In this document: in pieces, positions 1 to 63,099 of the stretch
Layout: the number at the start of each line of letters is the position of its first letter
Position numbering within the stretch: the first letter of the stretch is position 1
Assembly (NCBI RefSeq): GCF_964340395.1
Contig: NC_135558.1
Location: forward strand, 1,585,001-1,649,000
Source: Glandiceps talaboti
Lineage: Eukaryota; Hemichordata; Enteropneusta; Spengelidae
DNA: 64,000 bases
Reading direction: 5' to 3'
Notes under the pieces: model-generated
Database searches by the model: none
Told to the model about the DNA's origin: nothing
What the model saw: only the letters and a program-made list of their open reading frames with translations
Made by a program: the position numbers and the translations under genes

Positions 1-120
1 AGACACACACAGACACACACACACAGACACACACAAACACACACACACACAGACACACACACGCACGCACACACACACACACACACGCGCGCGCGCGCGT
101 GCACACACAGACAGACAGAC
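1..120. repeat. (CA)n microsatellite
   Basis: Imperfect CA repeat with AGAC and CGCG interruptions, ending in a short (GACA)n run. It lies inside the next COLGALT intron. Confidence 0.95.
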
Positions 121-220
121 AATATAATGTATTTTATTTTACTGCTCAACTTGTTACGTAACTCAAATAGAATGAAGAAAACTGAGGGAAAGAAATAAAA
201 CGAAAAGATCTAAAACTTAC

Positions 221-449
221 AAATATATAATCAGCCCATTGTTTCCTGGCTTCATCAAGTGCCTTTTGCTTGAGATTAATAAGATGTTCAAATCGTTCTC
301 GTGGCCAGTGTGAGGGTCCTTTTTCATCGGAGTAACTCTGTGGTTCTTCTGAGTAGTGGAAGTCTATTCTGTGGTACAGATGTTGAACATTGTTTTTCCA
401 TTCATTTAAAATATTTGTTGTGTTGTCAATATTGTGATCACTTTGAATC
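221..449 (-). CDS. COLGALT1: COLGALT coding exon 2
   Basis: The acceptor (TTACTTTACAG) ends at 450 and the donor GTAAGT starts at 220. The 229-nt exon completes the split Trp codon and encodes SDHNIDNTT, a Trp-rich middle, GPSHWPRERF and QWADYIF, in the order seen in the family. It ends at phase 0, just where the family continues with its metal-binding aspartates, which are outside the window. Confidence 0.88.
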
Positions 450-2200
450 CTGTAAAGTAAGTATATAATTCTAGGTTAAACCCCAATGTTTCAATCCTAT
501 GGTCTCGGATTACTTCTATGGATATCTTATCATGGAGCCGATTTAGATCATGGAGCTGATTTAGATCATGGAGCCGATTTAGATCATGGAGCTGATTTAG
601 ATCATGGAGCCGGTTTAGATCATGGAGCTGATTTAGATTATGGAGCTGATTTAGATCATGGAGCCGGTTTAGATCATGGAGCTGATTGAGATCATGGAGC
701 TGATTTAGATCATGGAATCGATTGAGATCATGGAGCTGAAAGGATTTAGATCATTCTTTTGTTAAAGGACCATGTTTTTCAAAACTGCAAGAAAACTTTT
801 TCAGATCCAAATTTTAATTCATTTATTGATTTTAATTACCCTGGTACCTGCATTATATTCATGAAAAGAGAGCTCACTTTAATATACCAGTAACCATGGT
901 AACAAATTACCTCACAACAAATGCTTTCCACAGATTAAGTCCTAAGTGTGAATTTTAATCATCATATCTGATCCTTGTCATGATGGTCTCAACATATCCT
1001 GATCAGTGATGTCTATTTAATTTAGGATTATAACTTAGATGAAAAGACAGTTGTCAGACAGAGTTATAGAAAAAATACAAAAGAATGATATCTAGCTCCT
1101 GATCATCAAAGAAGTAACTCAAAGAAGTAACTCTGCAGACTGTACTACTACTGAGAAAACCTGGGATAGGTCTGAGAATGAGATATGGTGATGTTTTTTC
1201 TTTTTGATCATTGCTGATTATGTAAGGGATTAGGCATTTACTTTGCAATTACAATAAGGCTATCAATGACTTCAAATACTCAAGAGATGAAAACAGACTG
1301 CAGAAGTTGTCGAATATTTTTTTCATTTAATTGGAATGTATAATATTTAGGTGCATGATATCTGAAGTAACAGCAGCTGTACGTCTACGGTCTAGCTAGT
1401 CTACGCGTCTCGCGCGTCTGACGCTACTGCCACGTTTGTTGAGGAAATTAGACAGACTGATTGTGATAACGTATTGTGTCACCTGCATTGTGTCAACAAA
1501 ATATTCACACACACATATGAAGCGAGTTTAACCATAGTCTGCATAGACCCTCAACGTACGGTCGTTCATTACGCATCGAAATTAAAAATGTGTTCTCAAT
1601 ATTTTTTGCAGGGTGTCTTCGTGTTCGGCTTTCTCTCTACCTCTTAGGATAGCAAGGCATCGACCTTTCCGAAGGGTTAAATGTAGATCAGATTACTGCA
1701 TAGTTTCGCCGGGGTCACGGTGATGGTTTTCGCGAAGTGTCGGGGTCATCTGACTGCCAACTCAGCACCGACGCGGATCAATCACACAATACCAATCTGC
1801 GCACACAACGGGGGTCTAGAGGTCTAAACAAACCCGGGCTAGCGAATTAGACACATACTCAAAGACACACATAAAGTTACAGTTTAAATCTTCAAATCAA
1901 ACTCCCAACTACATGTAAAACTGTCATTTGTTTATGATCAGTCACTTACCATATACTTATTTTGTTCTTCGGGTACAATAACCGTTCTATGTAGCCTAAG
2001 AATACCGGTAACGCGTGAGCTTTGTTGCGAGCGATAATTGGAAGGAAAACTGTCGGTCTCTGGAAGGGTGACTCTTCGAACGCAAACTCTGTAAGTTCAT
2101 CTGCCGTAGAATTGTCGGCCCAAACAAATTGTAGACAGTAAAGTGTGATCATCAGCAATGTTGTAGCACGGAAGCAGAAGACCTTTCGGTACTTCGCCAT
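221..2200 (-). CDS. COLGALT1: Procollagen galactosyltransferase (COLGALT/GLT25D family), 5' part of gene
   Basis: Two coding exons (1950-2200 and 221-449) join in frame across a GT-AG intron at phase 2; the rest lies beyond the left edge. The product starts with a basic n-region and a hydrophobic core (a signal peptide ending near FVWA), followed by the family hallmarks PTVFLPIIARNKAHALP and, across the junction, SDHNIDNTT, then DEKGPSHWPRERF and ADYIF. Known family role: UDP-galactose transfer to hydroxylysine of collagen in the ER lumen. The region seen is the start of the first glycosyltransferase domain; the second GT25 domain and the ER-retention tail are outside the window. The start chosen is the Met at 2200, because it directly precedes the signal peptide; a Met at 2236 would add 12 residues. 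COLGALT1 and COLGALT2 cannot be told apart here, and the related CERCAM is a less likely alternative. It is divergent from the PDZ gene. Confidence 0.88.
450..1949 (-). other. COLGALT1: COLGALT intron 1
   Basis: GT-AG intron of 1,500 bp. It holds the 18-bp minisatellite at 531-738 and a locally CpG-rich patch near 1380-1435. Around 1045-1090 is a stretch similar to the dispersed repeat seen at 9305 and 13480. No other coding signal seen. Confidence 0.8.
531..738. repeat. 18-bp minisatellite, about 11 copies
   Basis: Tandem unit GATTTAGATCATGGAGCT, with copies alternating GCT/GCC and a few ATTGAG variants. Because 18 is a multiple of 3 the array stays open and gives a spurious repetitive reading frame on the plus strand. 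It lies in an intron on the other strand. Confidence 0.95.
1950..2200 (-). CDS. COLGALT1: COLGALT coding exon 1 (signal peptide exon)
   Basis: Encodes MAKYRKVFCF, a hydrophobic stretch, then an N-glycosylation sequon (NST) and the start of the glycosyltransferase domain (ARNKAHALP). The donor GTAAGT on the minus strand begins at 1949. The exon ends after two bases of a Trp codon (phase 2). An in-frame Met lies upstream at 2236. Confidence 0.87.
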
Positions 2201-2351
2201 GATGCCAAAGCCCAATAACGAGAATAACATGCGCACTAAGATAGAGCGCCTCCTTACAGCTCAACAGTATATTATTTTGTTTTTTTTATCGCGTTCCTCA
2301 GGCAGGCCTCGGCATCATGCATCGGGTTACATACTTCAAATACTTTTTTTA

Positions 2352-2471
<120 letters not shown>

Positions 2472-3412
2472 TTCGAGAAAAATAATAATAAAATCGCAAA
2501 AATTGTGAAGTCTCATGAGAAATAGTAGATGCGGAAACTGACATCAACTTAAAAAGACAATAATTATAAAACTATTCTTTCAATCTGTAATGGCTGTACA
2601 TGTACATCTGATAGGAAGAAATAAACAACACAGAGACAATTTGGAAAAGAGTGGAAAACCTGAACTAGACACTCGCACATGAAAAAATATATAATAATAT
2701 AAAACAAAAAATCAACCTACCCACCTATTTTAAAATTGCATGTAATCGGAACCACACAATTTTTTTTTACGCCTGACCACATATATGCCTAGCAACAAGA
2801 TACAACGTACTAACACTGTATAGTAACAGTGGAATTATGTACATTGTATATTTAAAGATATTATATTAAGCAAACAATGTTTTTTTAATGACATATAGTC
2901 ACCTAGCAACAAAGATACTGTGCATAGCGATGTATGTAACAAGAGGGGTGGATCAGCATGTACATTTTAAAAACAATATCAACCCATTAACATACTACAG
3001 TTGTGCTACAGTGCCATTAGCACATCTTTTCAATCCCAAATGAGGTTCTAAAGAATTGGTTTCTTTAAATCTATATGTGAAAAAGAATGACAATTTGCTA
3101 GCTGAGACGGATAATTTTGTTGACATGTTATTTTTTATGTTTACAGATAACGTGACAAGTATTACAAAAGTAACAAATATATTTAGCAATTTCATATACT
3201 ATGTAATAGTGTATATTGAATTGTTCAGTAGTGACAGAGTTACCACTTATTGTATTATACGCAAGATTTGCAGTGGTCTTGTACATGGTGTGTGCTGAAG
3301 CCCGTGCTGAAGTTACACAAGTACTCTCACTGTCAACGGGGAAAGCCTCCTGGAATGTCACATGACGACCTCATTTGCATAAGTAATTTCGAATAGCTCA
3401 GGTGGCAACAAA

Positions 3413-3422
3413 CGCCATTTTG
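3413..3422 (+). promoter_or_regulatory. YY1-like motif upstream of the PDZ gene
   Basis: CGCCATTTTG is the reverse complement of the CAAAATGGCG core bound by YY1 in animals. It lies 75 bp before the PDZ start codon, a usual place for such sites. Motif match only. Confidence 0.35.
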
Positions 3423-3496
3423 AGAAGCGGTGATCTACATCGAACGATCAAAGTTCGATACTCTGATGGCTTTACCGCCAACGTATCGTGGCAATA

Positions 3497-33317
<29,821 letters not shown>

Positions 33318-35350
33318 CACTAAATTTGTCACTTTTACATACATGTAGAATCTTGATTTTTTTATGCTTTGTTGTAAATACTTTTATTTTATTCTAGAAT
33401 TTTTAGCATATTCGTTATTGTTTGTAATCACAAACTAAATGGTTAACTTTATTGGATAAATATCATATTAAAAGTGTACCCTCTCTGTCAAAAGAGTTCT
33501 GACTGACCTTTCAAGTAGACAGCGCCCTCTAGAGTTATCGAGGCATGAAAATGCCTGAGCTGCTAATGACAGCAGTCAGCTGAGAATCCCCCCAAAAGTT
33601 TTTAACCTTACAATGAATAGTGCCCTCTAGAGACAGTGTTGTGTAAATCTGCATGGGTTGTTTCTGACAGCATCCACTCATGTTTCTTGAGAAACCCCAA
33701 AAAATTCATAACCTGAGAAAATTTAACATGTAACCATTCTGTTACTGTCAAGAATCAGTGATGTGTAATCCTACCAAAATATTTGATTATTGTTTTAAAA
33801 AATTTGAGATTTTCATTTCTTAAATGTAAACAGCAGGAGAGCTGAGTATAGCATTTTTGTATATAGAAGACATTTCAGTAAGAAAAAGAGCATGTGAGTA
33901 TCTTATGATTTTAAAAATAGTGAAAATTTGTAAATCATTTTCTAAAATCCACAAAATGTTGGTGTTTTCTGATACCAACAAGTTTAGTTCAGTTTTGCTC
34001 CCCTTGCCATTACTTGTAAGTTATTTTAACACAACAGAAGAATTCTAACAAACTACTGAGTTGGCCTTTCACAAGCTGTGTTAGAACTACCTACTACTAC
34101 CACCCTTTAAATAATAATGTTAGTTAATCATTAATTATTATAAAACATAATCAGTTATTCAGACAAATCTCCCTATTGCTGTATGCTGACGTACACATGG
34201 CTTGTTTACAGATCACAGAGTATGCACTGAGATATCAGAGTGATGCTAGTCATATGAGTTTATGTGTAGTAGACTAGCCAGCCTTGGGCTTATCAACAAT
34301 CTGTTTAATACAATGAAACACCATGGTGTGAAAGATACATAGAGAAATTCACCACAGTAGATAGTTGTAGCACAGCTTGAGATAGGCAAACTAAGAAGGT
34401 TGACAGATTTCAGTTGTAACTCCACAGACAGACAAGGATTTAAATCTTTATTTTTGTATTTCTGTTTTTTAATATTATGTAGTCATGGCAGCTTAAACTT
34501 GACCATATTATGACCAGGTGTTTTTATTTATGATGTCAATTTCTGTATTCTTGCTGGCCAAGAGTTCTGCCTTCACTCAAGTATCTCTTTGATAGTTTTA
34601 TTCTGAAACACTTGACATCCCTCCTTATCCATACTTCTTGTAATTATTGTATTCTTGCTTGTTGTTTGTTTCTCATGTGAAAACCTTAAGTAAAACTGAA
34701 TGATGGGTTGGTTGGCTGGTGTGTGAATGGATGGGTTGGTTGGTTGTTGGGTCGGTTGGATTGTTGGTTGGTTGGTTTGTCACATGATAGAATAAAAGGA
34801 AATACCCCACCCTATCAATCTCTGCTCCCTACAAGTTTCCAAGTGGATATATCAGTAAAGCGCCACCTATGGTATCTTGCTGTACATTTACACACACAGT
34901 TCATACAGTATCTAGTATCAAAATTCAGGTTTCTGCAACCTTTTTTCATTCCATCCATTAAACGTTGAGCAAACTTTTGCTATAAAATATTTAGCCAATA
35001 TTTTGTATTGATCAAGAGAAGGATTGTAAGATACAGTCAAGGCATGCAGACAATATAGTAAGACTTATCTTTGAATCTACCAAATGTATTGAAGAATGAA
35101 GAAACTTACACTTGTCTATGTCAAACAGATGAGAAAGTACATTTGATGAGCCTTAATACTAGAATATCAGAATGTTAGAAAAGTATGTGCACCTTTCAAA
35201 AAATGTGAACATGACAAAATATTTTGGTTTAATATTTATGTAATAGATCGATTACTTCTTATCAAGTGTATAAGCTTTATTTTATAATTGTCATTATTAT
35301 TTGTACTGTAGAATATCTTGTTTATCAAAAAACACCATCATTCAATATAA

Positions 35351-35446
35351 TGTCTGTAAAGTACACCTCGTTAGGGCGCCCTCATGTATCAGCCAACCCC
35401 TTAAGCTGGGGGGGGGGGGGGGGGGGGGACATATTTTATAGTCTAA
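35351..35446. mobile_element. Short hairpin element, copy C (diverged)
   Basis: GTCTGTAAAGTACACC...GGGCGCCCTCATGTATCAG CCAACCCC then a long poly-G run and ATAGTCTAA. Same ordered segments as 46464-46564 and 46899-46998. The GC-rich right half has been replaced by poly-G (35409-35428). Confidence 0.6.
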
Positions 35447-35477
35447 CACATATACATACTATATGTATATGTACTTT

Positions 35478-35702
35478 GCCTGAGTATCTAATTCTGAATC
35501 ATGTCATGTCATGTAGTGATCTGTTTAACCCTTGACCTTTAACCCTGAGTATCTTCAATTCTGAATCATGTCATTCACAAACTGATCTGTTTAACCCTTG
35601 ACCTTTAACCCTGGGTATCTTCATTTCTGAATCATGTCATTCACAAACTGATCTGTTTAACCCTTGACCTTTAACCCCGAGTATCTTCACTTCTGATTCA
35701 TG
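35478..35702. repeat. 65-bp tandem repeat, about 3.5 copies
   Basis: Units with TGATCTGTTTAACCCTTGAC, CTTTAACCC, GAGTATCTTCA and CTGAATCATGTCATTCACAA at a 65-bp step. Confidence 0.9.
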
Positions 35703-36335
35703 TTATATAGAATATAGCATAGCAGATCTGCTCCCAAAATGAAACAAACATTTTCAAAATGTGTCAGACAGAGAATTATGATGAATTTGGTCATTTATTT
35801 TTTATTTTCATTAATTAGAAATTGTAATTTTTAATTTTTGGCATTGTCACATATGAAGCGTTGATTTATTAATGTTCCGAGCTGCCATCTCCTAAATCAA
35901 AATACATTTTATGGTGCTGGTTTTTATTGGACATGTGGGTATAGAACCCAGCCTAAATTCTGTAATCCCACAAATCCTGCTTTGTGATGTTTTCAATTAG
36001 CATCTATATGTAATTGTGATTTTACTAAAATTGAATTTAAGGCTTGAGAAAAATATATAGGAAATTTCAAAATTTTGGGTTGCAAAACATAATTGTGAAG
36101 ACCCTGTATGTAAGCATATCTAGTTTGCCATGCAACTCAAACCCATGTACATGCATTTTGCAAAATGACCCAGAAACATAATACCTTTTCTAGATGACTA
36201 CAAAGATTATATAAACATTAATAGAATTAAATATGATTATGAAGTCCTTTGAAAGACATAGAGGTTGATATATACATATTGGGTATTTGCAGAGTTTAGA
36301 ATATTACAAGATATAGATATGTTCTAGTTGACCTT

Positions 36336-36600
36336 AATAATGACCTTGACCCCAGCACTGACATTGACAGTAACCTTGCTTGACAAATGACCTTAACCTG
36401 AGCAGGTATTTACCATGTCATGACATTTAATGACCTTGACCCCATCAATGACAGTAACCTTGCTTGACAAATGACCTTAACCTGAGCAGGTATTTACCAT
36501 GTCGTGACATTTATTAATGACCTTGACCCCAGCACTGATGTTGACCTTGTAATTGCCTTGACTTTAGAATGGTTATGATGTTGACCTTGTAATTGGCAAC
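36336..36600. repeat. Tandem repeat of about 90 bp, TGACCTTGACC-rich
   Basis: Units begin TTAATGACCTTGACCCCA near 36336, 36427 and 36514 and contain AACCTGAGCAGGTATTTACC; the third is shortened and followed by two GATGTTGACCTTGTAATTG blocks. TGACCTTGACC resembles direct nuclear-receptor half-sites, but the repeat context makes this weak. Confidence 0.85.
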
Positions 36601-37243
36601 TGACATTGACAAATTCCGACAGACCTGTCCATTTCTGTCAATCAACAAGGTCAAAATAACAAAGAAATGTATATATTTATAAGATTCAGGACATTTCATT
36701 AACTGCAATTCATAATTGTATGATATGTTGTGTTTATAATTTTATTTATACATTGTTTATATATAATTTCATTTTTTTGCCAGAAGTGCAACATTACGGG
36801 CTCATCAACATTTGGTGGTCTGTTATCATTTTTTATTCTCATAATAAGTTGATAATCATATTTCTTTTTATGAAGACTTAAATAAGCAATGAAAATCTGA
36901 CAGAAAAACCAAATTTGAGCTGTTTTTCAAATTCTAATATATACATGATAATACTGTGTGAGGCCGTTGTGTGAGCGACTAACTTAACATAAAAAATTTA
37001 GGTGATAATAATGTAAAAATTATTCATATTTCATGATGTTTTAATCAGGTATTCAATGTTTGACATCAATTTTTACAAAATGTGAATACTTTGTTATACA
37101 TATAATATATATATATAATTTGGTGCCACAATATTTCTTATTTTTGTTGGTTTTTCAGTTCTGATGTGTATATACTTTGCAAGTTATTTCTTTGTATTAT
37201 ACTTTGGAGAGTTTGTGATACTGTCATTCGTATCTGTGAAAGA

Positions 37244-37249
37244 AATAAA
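37244..37249 (+). terminator. Candidate polyadenylation signal
   Basis: AATAAA in GAAATAAAACATGAAACC, about 3.9 kb after the PDZ stop codon. The earlier AATAAA at 34791 is an equal candidate. Confidence 0.3.
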
Positions 37250-37416
37250 ACATGAAACCTTTTAAAAATGATGTTGGAGTTTCTCTGTACATGGCTTGTA
37301 TTTTATACATCCATGATAAATCACCATGTTCATTGTTATAGCGCCCTCTTCAGATAGAAAATATATTTCTTTTCTTTTGTTGGTTACAAATATGCACTTT
37401 CATGGAATATGATGAA

Positions 37417-38778
37417 CTGTGCAGCTCAGACCACTGCAGTACTGCTCTGAGTGTGTAGGTCAGACCACTGCAGTACTGCTCTGAGTGTGTAGGTAAGACC
37501 TTAGTTATTGAACTGTGTGTAGCTCAGACCACTACAGTACTGCTCTGAGTGTGTAGGTAAGACCTTAGTTATCTAACTGTGTAGCTCAGACCACTGCAGT
37601 ACTGCTCTGAGTGTGTAGGTAAGACCTTAGTTATCTAACTGTGTGTAGCTCAGACCACTGCAGTACTGCTCTGAGTGTGTAGGTAAGACCTTAGTTATCT
37701 AACTGTGTGTAGCTCAGACCACTGCAGTACTGCTCTGAGTGTGTAGGTAAGACCTTAGTTATCTAACTGTGTGTAGCTCAGACCACTGCAGTACTGCTCT
37801 GAGTGTGTAGGTAAGACCTTAGTTATCTAACTGTGTAGCTCAGACCACTGCAGTACTGCTCTGAGTGTGTAGGTAAGACCTTAGTTATCTGACTGTGTGT
37901 AGCTCAGACCACTGCAGTACTGCTCTGAGTGTGTAGGTAAGACCTTAGTTATCTGACTGTGTGTAGCTCAGACCACTGCAGTACTACTCTGAGTGTGTAA
38001 GTAAGACCTTAGTTATCTAACTGTGTGTAGCTCAGACCACTGCAGTACTGCTCTGAGTGTGTAGGTAAGACCTTAGTTATCTAACTGTGTGTAGCTCAGA
38101 CCACTGCAGTACTGCTCTGAGTGTGTAGGTAAGACCTTAGTTATCTAACTGTGTAGCTCAGACCACTGCAGTACTGCTCTGAGTGTGTAGGTAAGACCTT
38201 AGTTATCTGACTGTGTGTAGCTCAGACCACTGCAGTACTACTCTGAGTGTGTAAGTAAGACCTTAGTTATCTAACTGTGTGTAGCTCAGACCACTGCAAT
38301 ACTGCTCTGAGTGTGTAGGTAAGACCTTAGTTATCTAACTGTGTGTAGCTCAGACCTCTGCAATACTGCTCTGAGTGTGTAGGTAAGACCTTAGTTATCT
38401 AACTGTGTAGCTCAGACCACTGCAGTACTGCTCTGAGTGTGTAGGTAAGACCTTAGTTATCTAACTGTGTAGCTCAGACCACTGCAGTACTGCTCTGAGT
38501 GTGTAGGTAAGACCTTAGTTATCTGACTGTGTAGCTCAGACCACTGCAGTACTGCTCTGAGTGTGTAGGTAAGACCTTAGTTATCTGACTGTGTAGCTCA
38601 GACCACTACAGTACTGCTCTGAGTGTGTAGGTAAGACCTTAGTTATCTGACTGTGTAGCTCAGACCACTGCAGTGACTGCTCTGAGTGTGTAGGTAAGAC
38701 CTTAGTTATCTGACTGTGTAGCTCAGACCACTGCAGTACTGCTCTGAGTGTGTAGGTAAGACCTTAGTTATCTGACTC
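37417..38778. repeat. About 62-bp minisatellite, 22 copies
   Basis: Unit: GTGTAGCTCAGACCACTGCA, GTACTGCTCTGAGTGTGTAG, GTAAGACCTTAGTTATCTAA, CT. Twenty-two CTCTGAGTGTGTA cores were counted, in very uniform copies with small GT insertions. Each unit has an internal inverted repeat (CTCAGA/TCTGAG around GCAGTACTGC) and a splice-donor-like TAGGTAAGA. Confidence 0.95.
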
Positions 38779-39222
38779 AGCTTGTAAGACAACTTGACTT
38801 ATTTTAGTGGGCAACAATTTTGTTTTAAAAGAAAATCAATGTATCTGGCTATTTGATGTATTAACAAATACAGATATCATATTAGTATTAATGCAGTACT
38901 GTATACAAAGAATGATCAATTTGCCCTTTTATGACTTGGAAGATAAATGTTTATGAATTAAATTTCAAGGTATTTCCTTGTACAGCCAATTTAATTAAAA
39001 CCTTATTTACTACAAATATTGTCGTGAATTACATTTATTGATTCATATTTTGTGTTATACGTTGTTATTGTTAACATTGTTGCCGTTTCTGATGAACTCA
39101 TTATATAGTCATACGTCATACATAATCAACCAATCAGCACGCAGCACGCCGATAAGGCAGACGATCAAATCAAAATTTCTTGTGTGATGTAAGTTACTGT
39201 CATTGGGGGAGGTTACTCCATC

Positions 39223-39253
<31 letters not shown>

Positions 39254-40376
39254 CTGCATCTTGGGGGGGGGGTTACTGCATCAAATTCATAGGTATATCT
39301 GTAGTATTCTTCTGATGGAGGCATATACTTTAAGCACAGCTATCTACTGGCAGAACTCAAAGGTTACGTATTTAGACACACAATTTCAATGATGTAATCG
39401 TTTAGTGTACTAAAGTGTCAGGGAAAACCATGGGTCCATTGGGAAACCCATGCAATGAACTTTTCTGACAATCGGACAGAACATGATTGCAATGATAAAA
39501 GGCGTGCTTTGACAAGGATCCCAGGAAATACACTTTAACAAATAAACAAAAACAAACAAAATGTGTGTGAGTGTGAGTAAATGAAAATACATGTAATGCA
39601 AGTATATGGATGGGTCTTACATTATTTTATTAAAATTATGTGTAATTTTGCTATATATACAGGGCTATCCAAAACAACTTGGTATACAGATCTGTGCATG
39701 TATAGATAATGGAAGATATATATTATAGATAGTTATTAAGAATCATTCAGGTGTCTGTTATTTTCTTTTACTCACGCATATTTTGTTTGTTTGTTTGTTT
39801 GTTTGTTGTTTGACTCCCTATGATTTAATCAGGGTTTTTATATTTAAAGTTTTTTCACCCAAATAAAAAAATAATTAAACTGAGTGTTGACAATTTCAAT
39901 ACATGCAGGGTGTCCTTTTATACTTTCTCTTTGGATTGCAAATGGCAGTCAAAGAAATACTTCCTGCGAATATTTTGCTCTCGGCTTGTAAATATCTTAA
40001 TAGCCTTTACATAGTAAAATACCCTGGTACCAATACTTATGTACTGAGATGAGGCCAGGTGAATGTACCATTAGTACGTTCAGGTCACATGGGTCTTTGA
40101 TTTTGACTTCAGCTGGTGTGTACCTTGACCTTTTAACATTTGTCCAATCATATTCGCTGTTTCAACTCATTACCTATCGACCCTCGTTTTCGGCTTCGCT
40201 GTCCGTCGATTAACCTTTGCGACGCATGCGTACAATGAACAACTACTTGCCGTCCTGAAAGATTGAAAGAAACCGGCACATTGCGAAATCTGTGTAGAGT
40301 TTATGTTAATATTTCAAAGTTTTGAAATTTTTACATTAATAGATTATCGATATTCAAATTTAAGGTTGTTAGCAAG
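38779..40376 (+). promoter_or_regulatory. Upstream region and likely promoter of SCaMC gene
   Basis: Contains poly-G tracts at 39222-39250 and 39265-39273 and a (GTTT)n run at 39785-39806. A CpG-richer stretch about 40170-40270 ends 100 bp before the start codon. There, GACGCATGCGTAC at 40221-40233 resembles the NRF-1 palindrome GCGCATGCGC, common near promoters of nuclear genes for mitochondrial proteins. Promoter role is inferred from position. Confidence 0.45.
40221..40233. promoter_or_regulatory. NRF-1-like palindrome
   Basis: GACGCATGCGTAC, 144 bp before the SCaMC start codon. Core CGCATGCG matches NRF-1 sites. Motif match only. Confidence 0.4.
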
Positions 40377-61181
<20,805 letters not shown>

Positions 61182-61475
61182 ACATCCTTCTATATGAGGC
61201 AGACCACTATTGCAAGAAAACCATCTAGATATGTTTTATAATGAAGAAGACAGAAAAGATGTAGAAATTATAATAATACTCAATACTGACCATTGCAAGA
61301 GGAGCAACCAAATATGTTTCTTTATTTCGAAGAGAGTAAGCTGATGAAATAAGGCAACCACTACTTCAAGATATCTGTCTCTTATCTGGAATCAGTCTTA
61401 TCTGGAATCAGTCTTATTTGGAATCTACCAAGCTGATTGATATCTTCCAATTAAAATCAATGAGTTGATCAAAAA

Positions 61476-61479
<4 letters not shown>

Positions 61480-61548
<69 letters not shown>

Positions 61549-61590
61549 GTGAGTGATTGAGTGATTGATTGATTGAGTGAGTGATATTTT
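61480..61590. repeat. (GATT)n microsatellite
   Basis: About 20 TTGA/GATT units then GAGT variants, within the likely SCaMC 3' UTR. Confidence 0.97.
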
Positions 61591-62251
61591 ATATTTGTTC
61601 TGAGCCAATTGTTACATCATATTTTACATATTGAATACATCAAAATGCTTGTATTCATTTTTGGTTAATGCTCATAATGATAAGAACAGCCTCCACTTCA
61701 ATGCAGTTTACTGGATACTTGTGATTTTATTGGGTGCCACTTTATTCAAGTAATTTGACATTGCTCTAAATCCATACATAAAATGATATTGGGTTGGGAG
61801 TTCATACTTGTGTACTTAACTGAGTATGGGCTCTTACTCAAAGGATTATGGTGACAAAAACTCTTGCTTTGTGCAAGAGCCCTTAGATAAGCATGGGCTC
61901 TTACTCAAAGGCATATATTAACAAAAACTTCTATGATTCTTGATTTCTGCACTGGTTCTACATTTTATGATGTCATTGGTGGTGTTTTCAACTGTATTTT
62001 TGCCACTTTGGCTGTAAACCTTAGTTTATTATGTAAGATTTACATGCATATGAATGCAAACAATGAGGCTTTGTGTCCATAGTGTTATGAAAACACTGTA
62101 TATATATCTTCTGTATGCATTCTACGCATTGCAATTCACAAATGTCAAATTTTCATGTTAAACATACCAGCCAAATTTTTGTATGTGAAGGTTGGTTTAT
62201 TCTCAGTATAACTTTCCTATGCAACTGTGCAGTTTACCAACAAAGTTTCTC

Positions 62252-62257
62252 AATAAA
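62252..62257 (+). terminator. SLC25A25: Candidate polyadenylation signal of SCaMC
   Basis: AATAAA about 1.07 kb after the stop codon. It is the first clear consensus signal noticed; use not shown. Confidence 0.35.
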
Positions 62258-62744
62258 AGAGGTAAAGTAACAATTTTTTTAATTAATGCTGCTTTTCTCC
62301 CCACACATAGTTTACAATGTAAGTTATTCACCCTAGCTAGCCATATTAATTTAATTTATTGTTTACCATATTTTATAGAGATGAATTTGAATTTTACTCA
62401 CGACAAAAACTCTGGTAGTTTTTACACTGGATTTATACAATATCACTTTTTTTTGCATCTCTGAAATGTTAAATTTTATTTTAATTTCACATGGCATAAA
62501 GGGACACAGGGTTCCAATAGTGTATATGATAATATGATTCAAGTTATGGAAAATGTACTTTTCTTTTTTTGACTTTTATTTTCATCTTTATCTTCAAGGA
62601 AAAAGTTATACTTCTTAGGACTTTGTAAGAATTAGAAATTGAAAAGTAAAAAAGTGTATAAATTATTTGCCATTAGGATGGCATTATCACAAACTTTATT
62701 GTTCTAGGTGTTAGTAAATTGTAATATTAAAATGACTGCAACTA

Positions 62745-63099
62745 ATGTGGCCATATGGATGAGGATTGGGTACTTATTTTGGATTTTGTAATTTACAAAT
62801 CAATTTTATCATGACTTCCTACTTGAAAAATCAACAACAAAAACATTTACCAAGTCTGTGTTTGTAACTCAATACATTGCAAAAAGCTAAAATATATATA
62901 TATAAAAAGTTTGTTATTGTATGTACAATAACAAAAATTTCACACACTTATTTAATCTGTTGCCATTTATTGAGTTACAAACACAGACTTGGTCTATGTT
63001 GTTTCACATTGATTTTTCAAGTAGGAAGTCATGATAAAATTGACTTGTAAATTACAAAATCCAAAATAAGTACCCAATCCTCGTCCATATGGCCACTTT
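62745..63099. mobile_element. Foldback (long-TIR) element, copy 3
   Basis: Begins near GTGGCCATATGGATGAGG and ends CCTCGTCCATATGGCCAC. The arms include GACTTCCTACTTGAAAAATC and its reverse complement GATTTTTCAAGTAGGAAGTC. It lies downstream of the SCaMC stop codon. Best-preserved symmetry of the three copies. Confidence 0.82.

Larger units (their letters stand above)
33318..37249 (+). other. Downstream of PDZ gene: possible 3' UTR
   Basis: AT-rich. Candidate AATAAA signals are at 34791-34796 and 37244-37249; which is used is not visible. Two CTCF-core-like sequences lie at 33521-33534 and 33620-33632. Also present are a TTGG block (34705-34780), a hairpin element copy (35351-35446), and short tandem repeats at 35478-35702 and 36336-36600. 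No coding gene seen. Confidence 0.5.

Noticed and set aside
486-738. Open frame of Asp-His-Gly-Ala repeats
   Set aside because: It is the 18-bp minisatellite read in a frame that stays open because 18 is divisible by 3, inside an intron of the opposite-strand gene; no splice or homology support.
36336-36600. Nuclear-receptor response elements (TGACCTTGACC)
   Set aside because: The half-site-like strings are part of a tandem repeat and recur for that reason; no independent evidence of a regulatory role.
37417-38778. CRISPR-like array
   Set aside because: Units are contiguous with no unique spacers between them, and the window is an animal genome; it is a minisatellite.
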